The translations under genes were made by a program, and so were the position numbers. Positions 9,017-17,529 of a stretch of 64,000 bases of DNA are shown piece by piece. The notes below the pieces were generated by a model, which was not told where the DNA came from, made no database searches, and worked only from the letters and a program-made list of their open reading frames with translations. Position 1 is the first letter of the stretch. Each line of letters opens with the position of its first letter. The DNA comes from an uncultured Flavobacteriaceae bacterium. Lineage in GTDB: Bacteria > Bacteroidota > Bacteroidia > Flavobacteriales > Flavobacteriaceae. The stretch covers positions 1 through 64,000 of the forward strand of contig CANLQD010000011.1 of the NCBI GenBank assembly GCA_947493175.1, in the 5' to 3' direction.

Positions 9017-9219
9017 ACCGCTATGCATTTAAAATACATCGATTTTGAGAAAAGAACGAAATTCTTTTTTGAACATTGCGCCAAGGTAGCAGCGGGCAGT
9101 TGGCCGTAAACAGCTTGGCCCTTTTAGAACTGCCGAGTGCCACTGCCTATTTAATGAAAATTTATAGCAACTAAAAGTCTTGCACCAAAGTGCATAGTTT
9201 CAACTAATGATTGTGACCA

Positions 9220-10308
9220 ATGAAAGTAGAATTGAACTACTCCCTCCAAGTAAATAAGGGTGATCTTTTTGATTGTGAGCTTGTATCGTCTCCAATACCC
9301 ATGGTCGATGAAAATGAAGTATTGCTTCGAATTAACAGCTTTGCGTTTACGAGTAACAACATCACTTATGGCGTAGTAGGGGACAAGTTGGGGTATTGGA
9401 GTTTTTTCCCATTACCCCTTCCCAAGGGCATCATTCCTGTTTGGGGCTTTGCGGAAGTGGTGGCGTCCAGACATAGCGAGATTGTGGTGGGAAGCCGCTA
9501 TTACGGGTATTGGCCTATGGGCACTTTTTTAAAAGTACGGCCCATACGGGTAACGGGCCACGGCTTTTTAGATGGCACGGAGCATAGAAAGGAGTTGCCT
9601 CCTATTTATAACTATTATATCAAAGGCCTGAAGGGCTGGGATAAAAATTCTTTGGGTAACTATGCTATTGTGAAGCCTTTGTTTACTACGGCCTATTTGA
9701 ATTACAATTTTTTAAAGGAGTCGTTTTTCTTCGATGCGTCCCAAATTGTTTTGACCAGTGCATCCTCGAAAACTGCTTTGGGTATTGCGTTCATGCTACA
9801 TAAGAATAAGCAGTCCCATGGAAAAAAGATAGTGGCACTTACGTCAAAACTGCACACCGATTTTGTTGCCCGTACTAATTTTTATGACCAAGTGATAGCG
9901 TATGAAGATTTGGATAGCACACTTGGGAATCAGAATTCCGTGGTTGTAGATTTGGCAGGAAACACAGGTTTGCTATCCAAATTGGGCGAACTGCTTGGGA
10001 GTCGATTAAAACACATTTCGTTGATTGGTTTGGCCGATTGGGAATCCGCTGGTTCGATGAAAGGAATTCCCAAATCAAAATTTTTCTTTGCTCCCGACCA
10101 TGCGAAAGTGTTTTATGCTGAGTTGGGACAGGAAGAGGCGAATCAACGTATCGATGAGGCTCAGGTGGCATTCACGAAACAATTGGAAAAATGGATGAAG
10201 CTCGAGTTTGTCGATTTTCAAAAAGGAATACGATCACTCTACTTCAAGATGCTTAAAGGAGCGGTAGATCCTTCCAAAGGCTATGTAGTAACTCTAAGAC
10301 TGTTTTGA
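9220..10308 (+). CDS. DUF2855 family protein
   Basis: A 362-residue protein that matches DUF2855 in pattern: FTSNNITYGVVGD near the start, GYWSFFP, PVWGFAEV, and GYWPMGTF. DUF2855 proteins look like divergent medium-chain-reductase folds without the standard glycine-rich loop (here the central region is LTSASSKTALGIAFML). Substrate unknown. A 203-bp spacer separates it from the MaoC gene, and the dehalogenase gene follows after 152 bp on the same strand, so they may form a separate small transcription unit. Confidence 0.82.
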   Translation: MKVELNYSLQVNKGDLFDCELVSSPIPMVDENEVLLRINSFAFTSNNITYGVVGDKLGYWSFFPLPLPKGIIPVWGFAEVVASRHSEIVVGSRYYGYWPMGTFLKVRPIRVTGHGFLDGTEHRKELPPIYNYYIKGLKGWDKNSLGNYAIVKPLFTTAYLNYNFLKESFFFDASQIVLTSASSKTALGIAFMLHKNKQSHGKKIVALTSKLHTDFVARTNFYDQVIAYEDLDSTLGNQNSVVVDLAGNTGLLSKLGELLGSRLKHISLIGLADWESAGSMKGIPKSKFFFAPDHAKVFYAELGQEEANQRIDEAQVAFTKQLEKWMKLEFVDFQKGIRSLYFKMLKGAVDPSKGYVVTLRLF

Positions 10309-10460
10309 AATATGTCAATTATGCCCCTTTTTGGCCGCTATCACGTTAAAATTTTGAACCGTAACGAATGCTATGCTTAAAAATTCCGCCTTATATCGCG
10401 CTAAAAATGACCTATAAAATTCCAATCACATATTTCAAAACAGTCTCTAAATATATCAAA

Positions 10461-11354
10461 ATGAATGTTCTTTCGACACCCACTTCACGCTTTAAAGATA
10501 TCACGGATTATCCCTATGGTCCTAACTATTGCGAAGTAGCCCCAAGATTGCAAATGCACTATGTTGATGAAGGGAAAGGCCTTGTAGTATTATTTCTCCA
10601 TGGCGAACCAAGTTGGTCTTATCTGTACCGTAAAATGATTCCTATCCTGGTAAAAGCCGGCTTTCGTGCGATTGCACCCGATTTGATAGGTTTTGGGAAG
10701 TCGGATAAACCAGATGACCTATCTGCCTATAGTTTTGAAAAGCATGTAGCTTGGCTAAAGGCCCTTATTTTGAGTCTAAAGCTCAAAGACATCAACTTGT
10801 TTTGTCAAGACTGGGGCGGTTTGGCCGGGCTGCGTCTTGCGGCTGAAAATGAGCAGCTGTTTGCTACGATTACAGCCTCTAATACCTTTGTGCCCCGAAC
10901 GGGGATGAAAGCGAACGAGGCCTTTCTAAAATGGCGTCATTTTTCCCAAACGACCCCCGATTTTCATGCGGGCGGGGTGTTGCAAATGGGAACAGTCTCA
11001 CAATTACCCGATGAAGTGATAGCTGCCTATGACGCACCTTTTCCAGATGACTCCTTTAAGGCTGGCGCACGGGTTTTTCCAAAATTAGTGCCTTTTGATG
11101 GGGATGACTTTGATGGTGCCTTACCTGCATGTGATGCGGTGTGGGATGTGCTCGAACAATGGGAAAAACCTTTTCTGACCCTTTTCGGCGATTCAGATCC
11201 TATTATGAGAGGGGCCGACAGCTACTTTCAATCCAAAGTGCCAGGGGCAAAGGGGCAGCCACATCAAATTATAAAAAGCGCCGGACACTTTATTCAAGAG
11301 GATAAGGGGGAGGAACTGGCCTCATTGTTGACAGCTTTTCTTAACGCGAATTAA
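10461..11354 (+). CDS. haloalkane dehalogenase
   Basis: A 297-residue alpha/beta hydrolase of the haloalkane dehalogenase group, started at the ATG at 10461 because the conserved HLD N-terminus (TPTSRF, YPYGPNY) begins there; the open frame extends 31 codons further upstream without family-like sequence. The oxyanion/halide region is HGEPSW (47-52), the nucleophile is Asp117 in FCQDWGG with the halide-binding Trp118, and the catalytic His is about 276 in AGHFIQED; GDSDP supplies a candidate acid. Such enzymes hydrolyse carbon-halogen bonds, giving an alcohol and halide. In a marine flavobacterium natural brominated compounds are plausible substrates (inference). Confidence 0.88.
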   Translation: MNVLSTPTSRFKDITDYPYGPNYCEVAPRLQMHYVDEGKGLVVLFLHGEPSWSYLYRKMIPILVKAGFRAIAPDLIGFGKSDKPDDLSAYSFEKHVAWLKALILSLKLKDINLFCQDWGGLAGLRLAAENEQLFATITASNTFVPRTGMKANEAFLKWRHFSQTTPDFHAGGVLQMGTVSQLPDEVIAAYDAPFPDDSFKAGARVFPKLVPFDGDDFDGALPACDAVWDVLEQWEKPFLTLFGDSDPIMRGADSYFQSKVPGAKGQPHQIIKSAGHFIQEDKGEELASLLTAFLNAN

Positions 11355-11617
11355 AGATGAGCGAAGATTGTGTTTTTTCCAATTGCGGTGTTAATACGCT
11401 CACTAGTAGCTTGTTCGTCCGTTAAAGCAAGGGTCTTAGGTCTAGGAGTGAAGCCATATTAGATTTTCATAAATAAAACCCCGGCGAGATACGTCGGTGC
11501 TCCAAAGAGCACTTTCGATATCATCGCCCGACAGATTTACCGAAACCTTGGGGGAACTCAAGCGGCAATAACTGTCTTAGGGTTTTAATTTTGGGGGAAC
11601 TTTATTGTTTGCAACTA
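11355..11617. other. intergenic region, no gene seen
   Basis: 263 bp between the dehalogenase and the convergent cupin-like gene. It contains short open stretches only and two copies of TTGGGGGAAC (about 11549 and 11591). No clear terminator hairpin with a T-run was found. Confidence 0.5.
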
Positions 11618-12067
11618 TTAAAAATGCATTCCTTCTAAAGGATTTTTCATCGTACCAACAGGTTTAAATTCCATGATGTGAAACAGCAATACCTGTTCTC
11701 CAATGTTTTCAAGATCAAAAATGGAAGGGTCGTTCTCGGATTCCCAATACGTGGTGTCTCCTTTTTTAAGACGCATTAGGGTGATTTTTCCATTGTCAAC
11801 CCTAGAAATGGCCATACCCATGCTCATTGATACCCAACAACAGTCGGCATTCGATTTTCGAAAAGGGAGTCGTTCGTTGGGTAATAATACCACTTCCCAA
11901 ACTCGAACATTGTTGTTTTCAAACAACAGTTTCTGTCCAAGGCAATTGCTGACTTCGTTCTTTTGCAGTTCCAAGAGCTTCGTTGATTCCCAAGTATCAA
12001 AATTTCCGATAGGGTTAATTTCTACACATTCCATAGATAATAAATTGGGGGTCTTATTCACTTTCAT
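11618..12067 (-). CDS. cupin-like protein of unknown function
   Basis: A 149-residue soluble protein. Residues from about 48 (ENNNVRVWEVVLLPNERLPF) to the end fit a small cupin barrel: the pattern RVWEV-x-LxPxExLPFR, then a KGDTTYWE turn and a final LLFHIMEFKP strand. The usual two-histidine metal motif is not evident, so metal binding is doubtful. It stands alone on the minus strand. The family resembles uncharacterised cupin proteins found near beta-oxidation genes; function not assigned. Confidence 0.6.
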   Translation of the reverse strand: MKVNKTPNLLSMECVEINPIGNFDTWESTKLLELQKNEVSNCLGQKLLFENNNVRVWEVVLLPNERLPFRKSNADCCWVSMSMGMAISRVDNGKITLMRLKKGDTTYWESENDPSIFDLENIGEQVLLFHIMEFKPVGTMKNPLEGMHF

Positions 12068-12266
12068 CTTAATGCCTGGATGATGCTAAACAAAACAATT
12101 CAGGAAATAGGTCACAAACCATTACGATCATATAACAAACAGCGTAGTTTTTGCCGACCCGTACCCGGTCATTTTTTTAGCGATGCAAATTTGCGTAAAA
12201 CTCCTGTTTGCAGCCAAAAAATAGGGAATAGGATGCGTTCGGATTTCGGAAATCAGAACTATTTTG

Positions 12267-12337
12267 CCTGAATATGGATGGTATTGGTACTTATTCAGGA
12301 ATCAAAACCCTACAATTAGCTCCGAATTCAGGAATCA
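12267..12337. promoter_or_regulatory. inverted and direct ATTCAGG repeats upstream of the cupin gene
   Basis: CCTGAATA at 12267-12274 is the exact inverse of TATTCAGG at 12292-12299, and ATTCAGGAATCA occurs twice (12293-12304 and 12326-12337), 33 bp apart. They lie in the 310-bp spacer between the cupin-like gene (which reads away) and the end of the AraC-type regulator gene. An operator is possible; no promoter box is obvious. The rest of the spacer (12068-12377) holds no gene. Confidence 0.35.
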
Positions 12338-12377
12338 CTAGTTCCTCAGGGAAGTTTGGGAGCGTACTTCTAACGAT

Positions 12378-13511
12378 TTAAACAAGTATTTTTTCCTTAT
12401 ACTTGCTCGGGGTAGTACCCGTTTCTTTTTTAAAAGCGGAGTAAAAGGCACTTTTGCTATGAAAACCAACTTCATGACCGATTCCTTCAATACTCAATTT
12501 TACTTCCTCTTGTTGCTGTAATAGCTGTTCCGCTTTTTTTATCCGAAATCGGTTCACATAGGAATTAAAGTTTTGATGGCAAATGGTATTGATGGCAGTT
12601 GAAATACGTTTCGGATGGACTTTCAACTTTTCTGCAAGATCTACAATCGTAAGTTCAGTATGGATAAAGCTTTGCGATTGAACCATATGGTTATCTATTT
12701 GCTCCATTAATTCCTCAATATCCGTTGAGGTGGCCGTAGCGGTATCTATTTCTTCTGTAGTTTCGTTGACCGGAATCAAGTAGCGCTCCTTATTGTGCAA
12801 TACCGAAAGCACGTTTCTCTGTACGACACCATGATAGGAAACCCAATAGATAGCGATAAGGTCCAAGACCGAAAAAAGAATCTTGAAGTAGTAGTTAATA
12901 GGATCCATATAAAACAGAATATGTGCAATCAACGAGGTGATAAGGCTGTATATTAAAAAAATTCGTGCCCACTGTAGTTCTTTGGACTCTATTAGCGAAA
13001 ATGAATTTTGTACCTCTTTTCGATGGTAGTTAAGCAACCGTAAATTCCATATACCGATTCCCCAAGCATAAAACATACCAATATAAGTAAAAACCAAAGG
13101 GTACCACACACTTTCCGAAATCATCACCTTTTTTTCATAAGGAAGCATGAAAATAACCAGTTGCCCCACAAACGAAAGGATACCGGGAATCAAGATCCAA
13201 TAATGCGTCCGCTGGTTGGAAAGAATCGATACCTGCTGGGTATAAATAAAAAAAAGTGGAAAAAGCAGCCATGAAAAATTGAACGGTAATAGAAATAGTT
13301 TTGGATATACCCTTTCTACCTGTAGACCAATGGCGATAAAGGAAATTAATTTTAAGGATAGGAATACCAAAAAAAGCCCTAGAAAAAAGGTGCTTCTATA
13401 CTTTCGTTTGTTCAAGACAATTAGTAAGATACCCAGAGTCGTACCTTGTATAAGCCCAAGGGTGTCCAGAAAAGATTGAAAATTATAGTTAAGCTCGGCC
13501 ATTTCAAACAT
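12378..13511 (-). CDS. AraC family regulator with N-terminal membrane domain
   Basis: A 377-residue protein with about seven hydrophobic helices over residues 10-235 and a C-terminal AraC-type double helix-turn-helix from about 275: VVDLAEKLKVHPKRISTAIN then EGIGHEVGFHSKSAFYSAFK and TPSKYKEKI. This architecture is common in Bacteroidota and implies sensing at the inner membrane coupled directly to DNA binding. An alternative ATG lies three codons in (13502). No operon partner; divergent from nothing, with the DUF6249 gene ending 124 bp behind it. Confidence 0.88.
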   Translation of the reverse strand: MFEMAELNYNFQSFLDTLGLIQGTTLGILLIVLNKRKYRSTFFLGLFLVFLSLKLISFIAIGLQVERVYPKLFLLPFNFSWLLFPLFFIYTQQVSILSNQRTHYWILIPGILSFVGQLVIFMLPYEKKVMISESVWYPLVFTYIGMFYAWGIGIWNLRLLNYHRKEVQNSFSLIESKELQWARIFLIYSLITSLIAHILFYMDPINYYFKILFSVLDLIAIYWVSYHGVVQRNVLSVLHNKERYLIPVNETTEEIDTATATSTDIEELMEQIDNHMVQSQSFIHTELTIVDLAEKLKVHPKRISTAINTICHQNFNSYVNRFRIKKAEQLLQQQEEVKLSIEGIGHEVGFHSKSAFYSAFKKETGTTPSKYKEKILV

Positions 13512-13577
13512 AGCCTTAAGATAGCGAATTTTACTTCGCTACCGTAAGATTTTAGCTATGTTGTTGGTAGTTTCCAT

Positions 13578-13601
13578 AAAAAAACCGGAGATGGTCTCCG
13601 G
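13578..13601 (-). terminator. rho-independent terminator of the DUF6249 gene
   Basis: On the minus strand CCGGAGA-cca-TCTCCGG is a perfect 7-bp stem followed by seven T. It lies 34 bp past the stop of the small membrane protein gene at 13635. Confidence 0.85.
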
Positions 13602-13634
13602 CTCTATCATAGATGTGTTGAAACAGTACACGCG

Positions 13635-13985
13635 TTATTCTTGCTTGTCCATTTTTTTGGTGAGAAAAAAGCCTATCAACAAACTGATCCCCGCCATGGT
13701 GAAAATAGCACCGGGATAGGCAACATCACCGTCGACCCTCATTTCCTGTAGTATGGAGCCAATGAAAATAGCCAATCCGATCCCTACTAGGAGTACGGCG
13801 AAGTTCAAGAGGAACACTTTCCAAAATGGCAAACTGTTTTTTGCTTTGCCGGAAACAAAAATACTGGCATCGGCACCCTTTTCGATGAGAGCCATACGTT
13901 CCTTGTTTCTGGTAGAAAAATAAAGATAGGTGATTGCGAATACGACTATAAAAAAACTGACCGGTACTATAATTGCTACTGCCAT
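13635..13985 (-). CDS. DUF6249-like small membrane protein
   Basis: A 116-residue protein with three hydrophobic segments: residues 2-23, about 54-78 and about 89-108. After the first helix comes RNKERMALIEKGAD, a signature of DUF6249 proteins that are frequently encoded divergently from an ECF sigma factor in Flavobacteriaceae, as here. Role unknown; membrane-anchored partner of the sigma system is inference from neighbourhood. Confidence 0.75.
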   Translation of the reverse strand: MAVAIIVPVSFFIVVFAITYLYFSTRNKERMALIEKGADASIFVSGKAKNSLPFWKVFLLNFAVLLVGIGLAIFIGSILQEMRVDGDVAYPGAIFTMAGISLLIGFFLTKKMDKQE

Positions 13986-14099
13986 TTGATTTTGTTTTAA
14001 TCCGCCAGTCGACGGACAGATTGATAAATAAACTCATTTGCCAAGTATGACGACAACAATCTCATTTAGGTTACACCCGCTTCTTATTTTTTTAAAACC

Positions 14100-14129
14100 T
14101 GTAACCTTATTCATAATTTAACCGTCTTA
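14100..14129 (+). promoter_or_regulatory. candidate ECF-type promoter before the sigma factor gene
   Basis: TGTAACC (14100-14106) and CGTCTTA (14123-14129) are separated by 16 bp, resembling -35 GTAAC and -10 CGTC elements of Bacteroidota ECF sigma factors. The -10 element touches the ATG at 14129. If real, transcription would start past that ATG and translation would use the second ATG at 14138, giving a nearly leaderless message and autoregulation. Confidence 0.4.
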
Positions 14130-14719
14130 TGGTACAAATGAGCCAAAACGCAGACCAACCCTGTATCGATCGAGTGATCAACGGTGATACCCAAGCCTTT
14201 GCGGTTTTGGTAGATCGTTACAAGCATATGGTCTTTACATTGGCGGCAAAAGTACTCAACAATAAAGAAGAGGCCGAGGAAGTATCACAAGATGTATTTT
14301 TAAAAGTATATCAATCCTTGCCCACCTTTAAAGGAGACTCCAAATTTTCTACCTGGTTATATAGGATTGCCTATAACCGAAGTTTGGACTATTTGAAGAA
14401 GAAGGGCAGGGGGTTTAAAACCACATCGATCGATGCCTATAGGGAACATAATATTTCCTCGTTGGAGAATGCTATCGATATGTTGGAGGCGAATGATCGA
14501 AAGGTAGCAATTAAGAAAGCCATGAACGAACTGGCGGAAGATGATGCCGTTGTGTTGACCCTGCATTATTTCGAGGAACTATCTTTAAAGGAAATCGCTG
14601 AGGTCATGGGTATTGCCGCCGATACGGTAAAGGTACGTTTGTTTCGAAGTAGAAAACGGTTGGCCAAACTTTTAATGAATCGATTGGAACCCGAAACCCT
14701 AAAAAACTATGGAAAATAG
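14129..14719 (+). CDS. ECF RNA polymerase sigma factor
   Basis: A 196-residue sigma-70 family protein. Region 2 includes FAVLVDRYKHMVFTLAAKV and AEEVSQDVFLKVYQSLP with STWLYRIAYNRSLDYL for -10 recognition and melting; region 4 is LTLHYFEELSLKEIAEVM followed by DTVKVRLFRSRKRL for -35 binding. Start could be the ATG at 14129 or 14138 (see promoter). It overlaps the next gene by 11 bp, implying coupling with a membrane-anchored partner. Confidence 0.94.
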   Translation: MVQMSQNADQPCIDRVINGDTQAFAVLVDRYKHMVFTLAAKVLNNKEEAEEVSQDVFLKVYQSLPTFKGDSKFSTWLYRIAYNRSLDYLKKKGRGFKTTSIDAYREHNISSLENAIDMLEANDRKVAIKKAMNELAEDDAVVLTLHYFEELSLKEIAEVMGIAADTVKVRLFRSRKRLAKLLMNRLEPETLKNYGK

Positions 14720-15122
14720 TAAAGAAAAAGAATGGAACGATTTTTTCAAAAAAACCGTCAAGCAGGCCGGTTTGGAGTCTCCTCCAGCCAATTTTACGAC
14801 AACCGTTTTGTCACGGATCGAAGCCCAGAAACAGGGCACGATACGATATACTCCTTTGGTCTCAAAAACCGCTTGGAGCATTATGGGTATCCTGGTACTG
14901 GTGTTCTTTGGATTTGCCATATGGGGCGATTCCAAAATGGAGGTTCCCCGATGGGTCCCTTTTGACATGGAAGGGCTCCTAAACGAACGGGTCATTGAAA
15001 AATTCCAAATGTTTCAGCTTTCGAATACGGTTCTCTATGGTGTCATGGCACTTGCTTTTTTTATCACACTACAAGTGATTTTATTGAAGAATCAAGTAAA
15101 CCGACGTTTTGTGGTAAGTTAA
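14709..15122 (+). CDS. putative anti-sigma-type membrane protein
   Basis: A 137-residue protein overlapping the sigma factor gene by 11 bp. It has a short charged N-terminal segment (KEKEWNDFFKKTVKQAGLE, with PPANFTTTVLSRIEA) and two hydrophobic segments at about 57-75 and 105-124. Size, topology and position match the small partners of ECF sigma factors in Flavobacteriaceae. No zinc-binding anti-sigma motif is visible, so sigma binding is inferred from position only. Confidence 0.65.
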   Translation: MENSKEKEWNDFFKKTVKQAGLESPPANFTTTVLSRIEAQKQGTIRYTPLVSKTAWSIMGILVLVFFGFAIWGDSKMEVPRWVPFDMEGLLNERVIEKFQMFQLSNTVLYGVMALAFFITLQVILLKNQVNRRFVVS

Positions 15123-15141
15123 AATTAGAAAGTTGTTTTGT

Positions 15142-15894
15142 CTAAGGCCCAATAGCCGAAAGAGCCTGTTCTTTATACCCTTTGCTTATTGGGATTCTTA
15201 CGCCGTTCTTCAACCCTATTTCCGAATGCGTCGAAGTTTGTACATGTTCAGGGTTCACGATGTAAGAGCGATGGACCCTTACAAACGCATGGGCTTTTAG
15301 TTCTCTTTCTGCTTGCTTCATCCGTTGAAAACACAGGTAGTTCCCGTTTACCGTATGGTAATTGACATATTCTCCGTTTGCTTCCAAATAAAGAATATCC
15401 GTTGTGAGCAGATGCACGGTTGTACCACCGCTACGAATAGTAATAGGATGTTCAAACTGCAATGCTTCTTTTTTTTCGGTCGACACAAATTTTTCACGTG
15501 CTGCCAGTCCCCATTCGTAGATGGCATAGCTGTAGCCTATAAACAAAAAGGCTGCTGAAGTAAAAAACAGGAAGAAAAGAGACCGTCCTGGATAATGGAA
15601 GACCGTCCATTCCGGCAAATGGTGTTGTAAAACGAAGAATACCACTAAAAAACGTACAAGGGTGAAGCCTGATGCAAGTAACCAAAATTGAATTCTTGGA
15701 AATTTTTCCCGGGTGCCTAGAAAGAAGTAACCGATGAAGAGCATGCCGACGACTTGGGAGGTTAGTACCAGCGCAAGAACCAGGGCAGGCCATAGTTCAA
15801 AAAAATCATCATAATAGGTCCAAGCTGCAGCTAATAGTATGGAACTCCATAAAAATGCTTTTTCCTTGAATGATAAAGAGGGGAGGCATTTCAT
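15142..15894 (-). CDS. LytTR family DNA-binding membrane protein
   Basis: 250 residues when started at the ATG at 15894, where the first transmembrane helix begins; the open frame continues 87 codons upstream but that part lies within the divergent promoter region and has no family-like sequence. About four transmembrane helices precede a LytTR domain: TDILYLEANGEYVNYHTV and HAFVRVHRSYIVNPEHV and ISKGYKEQ. Such proteins bind DNA without a receiver domain and probably respond at the membrane. It diverges from an outer-membrane beta-barrel gene, a plausible target. Confidence 0.87.
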   Translation of the reverse strand: MKCLPSLSFKEKAFLWSSILLAAAWTYYDDFFELWPALVLALVLTSQVVGMLFIGYFFLGTREKFPRIQFWLLASGFTLVRFLVVFFVLQHHLPEWTVFHYPGRSLFFLFFTSAAFLFIGYSYAIYEWGLAAREKFVSTEKKEALQFEHPITIRSGGTTVHLLTTDILYLEANGEYVNYHTVNGNYLCFQRMKQAERELKAHAFVRVHRSYIVNPEHVQTSTHSEIGLKNGVRIPISKGYKEQALSAIGP

Positions 15895-16050
15895 TGAAAA
15901 TAAGTGAACATTCGTTGAATAAATCGGTGCCGGGGCACTAAAGGCATGGTAGATGTTGTTATAACATGACAATACCGCAATGCGGTGTAAAAAAAAATAA
16001 AAGTGTTTAAAACAACAAGGAATCACCAAATTTTTAAAAAGAGGATCCCA

Positions 16051-16713
16051 ATGAAGTTGTTGAGCGGTATTGTGGCATTGGTATCGACCATCTTCGCCGG
16101 TACTGCTCAGGATGTTCGTTATGGGGTGGTCGGTGGTGCGGTATTCGCCAATCAAAGCATAGAAACAGAGGGGCTCGACCTTTTAAATATCGATTATGAT
16201 ACCAATAGTCGTTTTTCATGGGAAGCCGGGATGCTTGTCGATATACCCATAGATGATGCATTCTCTGTTCAACCTTCCTTATTATTGAGTAATAAAGGAT
16301 ATCGCTACAAGGATGAAGTTGACGGCTTTGAGATTGTGGTGAAATCAAAGCCTTTGTATTTGCATATACCCATACCTGTGCTGATTCATCAAGAATTTGA
16401 AGGTTTAAATCTTTTTGGTGGTCTCGGCCCATACTTAAGCATTGGTATTGGAGGTGAAATAGATACCGAGGGGATGCTCGGTAATTTTGCATTTGCGAGC
16501 GATGGCGATATCGATTGGGGCAATGATACCCAGGACGATTACCGTTCAACGGATTTTGGTCTTGTTTTTACGGGCGGTATCGAAATCGATGATTTTCAGC
16601 TTGGTCTGGTCTACGACTGGGGGCTTAAGAACATCGCTTCGAATGCCAATGAGGACAATCGTACCAAGAACCGGTCTTTCGGCATAAGAGCGGTTTACTT
16701 TTTGTCGCTTTAA
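16051..16713 (+). CDS. outer membrane beta-barrel protein
   Basis: 220 residues from the ATG at 16051, preceded by AAAGAGGA as a Shine-Dalgarno-like sequence; the longer frame from 16003 lacks a signal peptide at its start. MKLLSGIVALVSTIFAGTAQ is a clean signal peptide. The mature part alternates aromatic and small residues (YGVVGGAVFANQS, FSVQPSLLLSNKGYRYK, LFGGLGPYLSIGIGGEI, LGLVYDWGLKNI) and ends in FGIRAVYFLSL, as in PorT-like 8-stranded barrels. Divergent from the LytTR gene. Confidence 0.82.
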   Translation: MKLLSGIVALVSTIFAGTAQDVRYGVVGGAVFANQSIETEGLDLLNIDYDTNSRFSWEAGMLVDIPIDDAFSVQPSLLLSNKGYRYKDEVDGFEIVVKSKPLYLHIPIPVLIHQEFEGLNLFGGLGPYLSIGIGGEIDTEGMLGNFAFASDGDIDWGNDTQDDYRSTDFGLVFTGGIEIDDFQLGLVYDWGLKNIASNANEDNRTKNRSFGIRAVYFLSL

Positions 16714-16767
16714 AACAGTTTTTAAGATCAAATAACCCAACAATCAAACTTTAAAATTATATCAAAG

Positions 16768-17457
16768 ATGAAATCTAAAACGTTCAAACTATCAATAGCA
16801 GCCTTTTTATTGATTGCCCTGTCGGCCTGTCAAAAAGAAGATTCGGCCAACGTAAATCAAGACCGCATTTTTGCGGCCTACGAATTGTTCTTCAATGAGA
16901 ACGAAAATACGACAACCGCCACGGCGATTTTCACTTTCGGCAATAGAACAGGTACGAGGTTAACACTCTCCGAAGGTTCTACCGTAACCTTTGATGGAGA
17001 ACAGATGGCCTATGATCAAATAACTGGTGCTTACTTGAGCGAGACGGCCGGTTACAAAGCTTCTGGAACCTTTGTTTTTGAGGATTTGGACACCGGAATC
17101 TTCACAAATAGTGTGAACCTGACTCCGATTGCATTTAGCGAGGAAGTACCTTTGACGTTAGACCGTTCCCAAAGCCACGAGATTGGTTGGGTAGGGGATG
17201 TCGTAACGTCCGACCGCTCATTCGTGTCTGCTACCGTGGTACCCAATAATTTGGAACAAACCAAGGTCTTCATACAAAATGATGCAGGAGCCGATACGGT
17301 GATTTTAACCTCCGACAAGTTGAGCGAAATAGATCCGCAGCCCGCTGAGTTGTTTTTAGAGCGTACTACCGAATCTGTTCCTGCTGAAGCCAGTTCTGCA
17401 GGCGGTGTGGTGATTGCACGCTATCGCCCTATGGCCCGAAACATTCAAGTCGAGTAA
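16768..17457 (+). CDS. lipoprotein of unknown function
   Basis: 229 residues with a lipoprotein signal: LIALSAC places the lipidated Cys at residue 21. The mature part is rich in Thr, Ser and acidic residues and predicted beta; no family recognised. It follows the beta-barrel gene by 54 bp and likely shares its transcript. Probably faces the periplasm or cell surface. Confidence 0.7.
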   Translation: MKSKTFKLSIAAFLLIALSACQKEDSANVNQDRIFAAYELFFNENENTTTATAIFTFGNRTGTRLTLSEGSTVTFDGEQMAYDQITGAYLSETAGYKASGTFVFEDLDTGIFTNSVNLTPIAFSEEVPLTLDRSQSHEIGWVGDVVTSDRSFVSATVVPNNLEQTKVFIQNDAGADTVILTSDKLSEIDPQPAELFLERTTESVPAEASSAGGVVIARYRPMARNIQVE

Positions 17458-17529
17458 TACAGTTTCAAATTAGAAGTAAGGACCTGCTTGAAGGATCCAT
17501 ACGGGTCAAAACGAATATTAAAACAAAAT

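Noticed and set aside
10368..10460. N-terminal extension of the haloalkane dehalogenase
   Set aside because: The 31 extra codons lack family-like sequence; the conserved start is the ATG at 10461.
15895..16155. N-terminal extension of the LytTR protein
   Set aside because: It overlaps the divergent promoter and the start of the beta-barrel gene and does not look like protein of this family.
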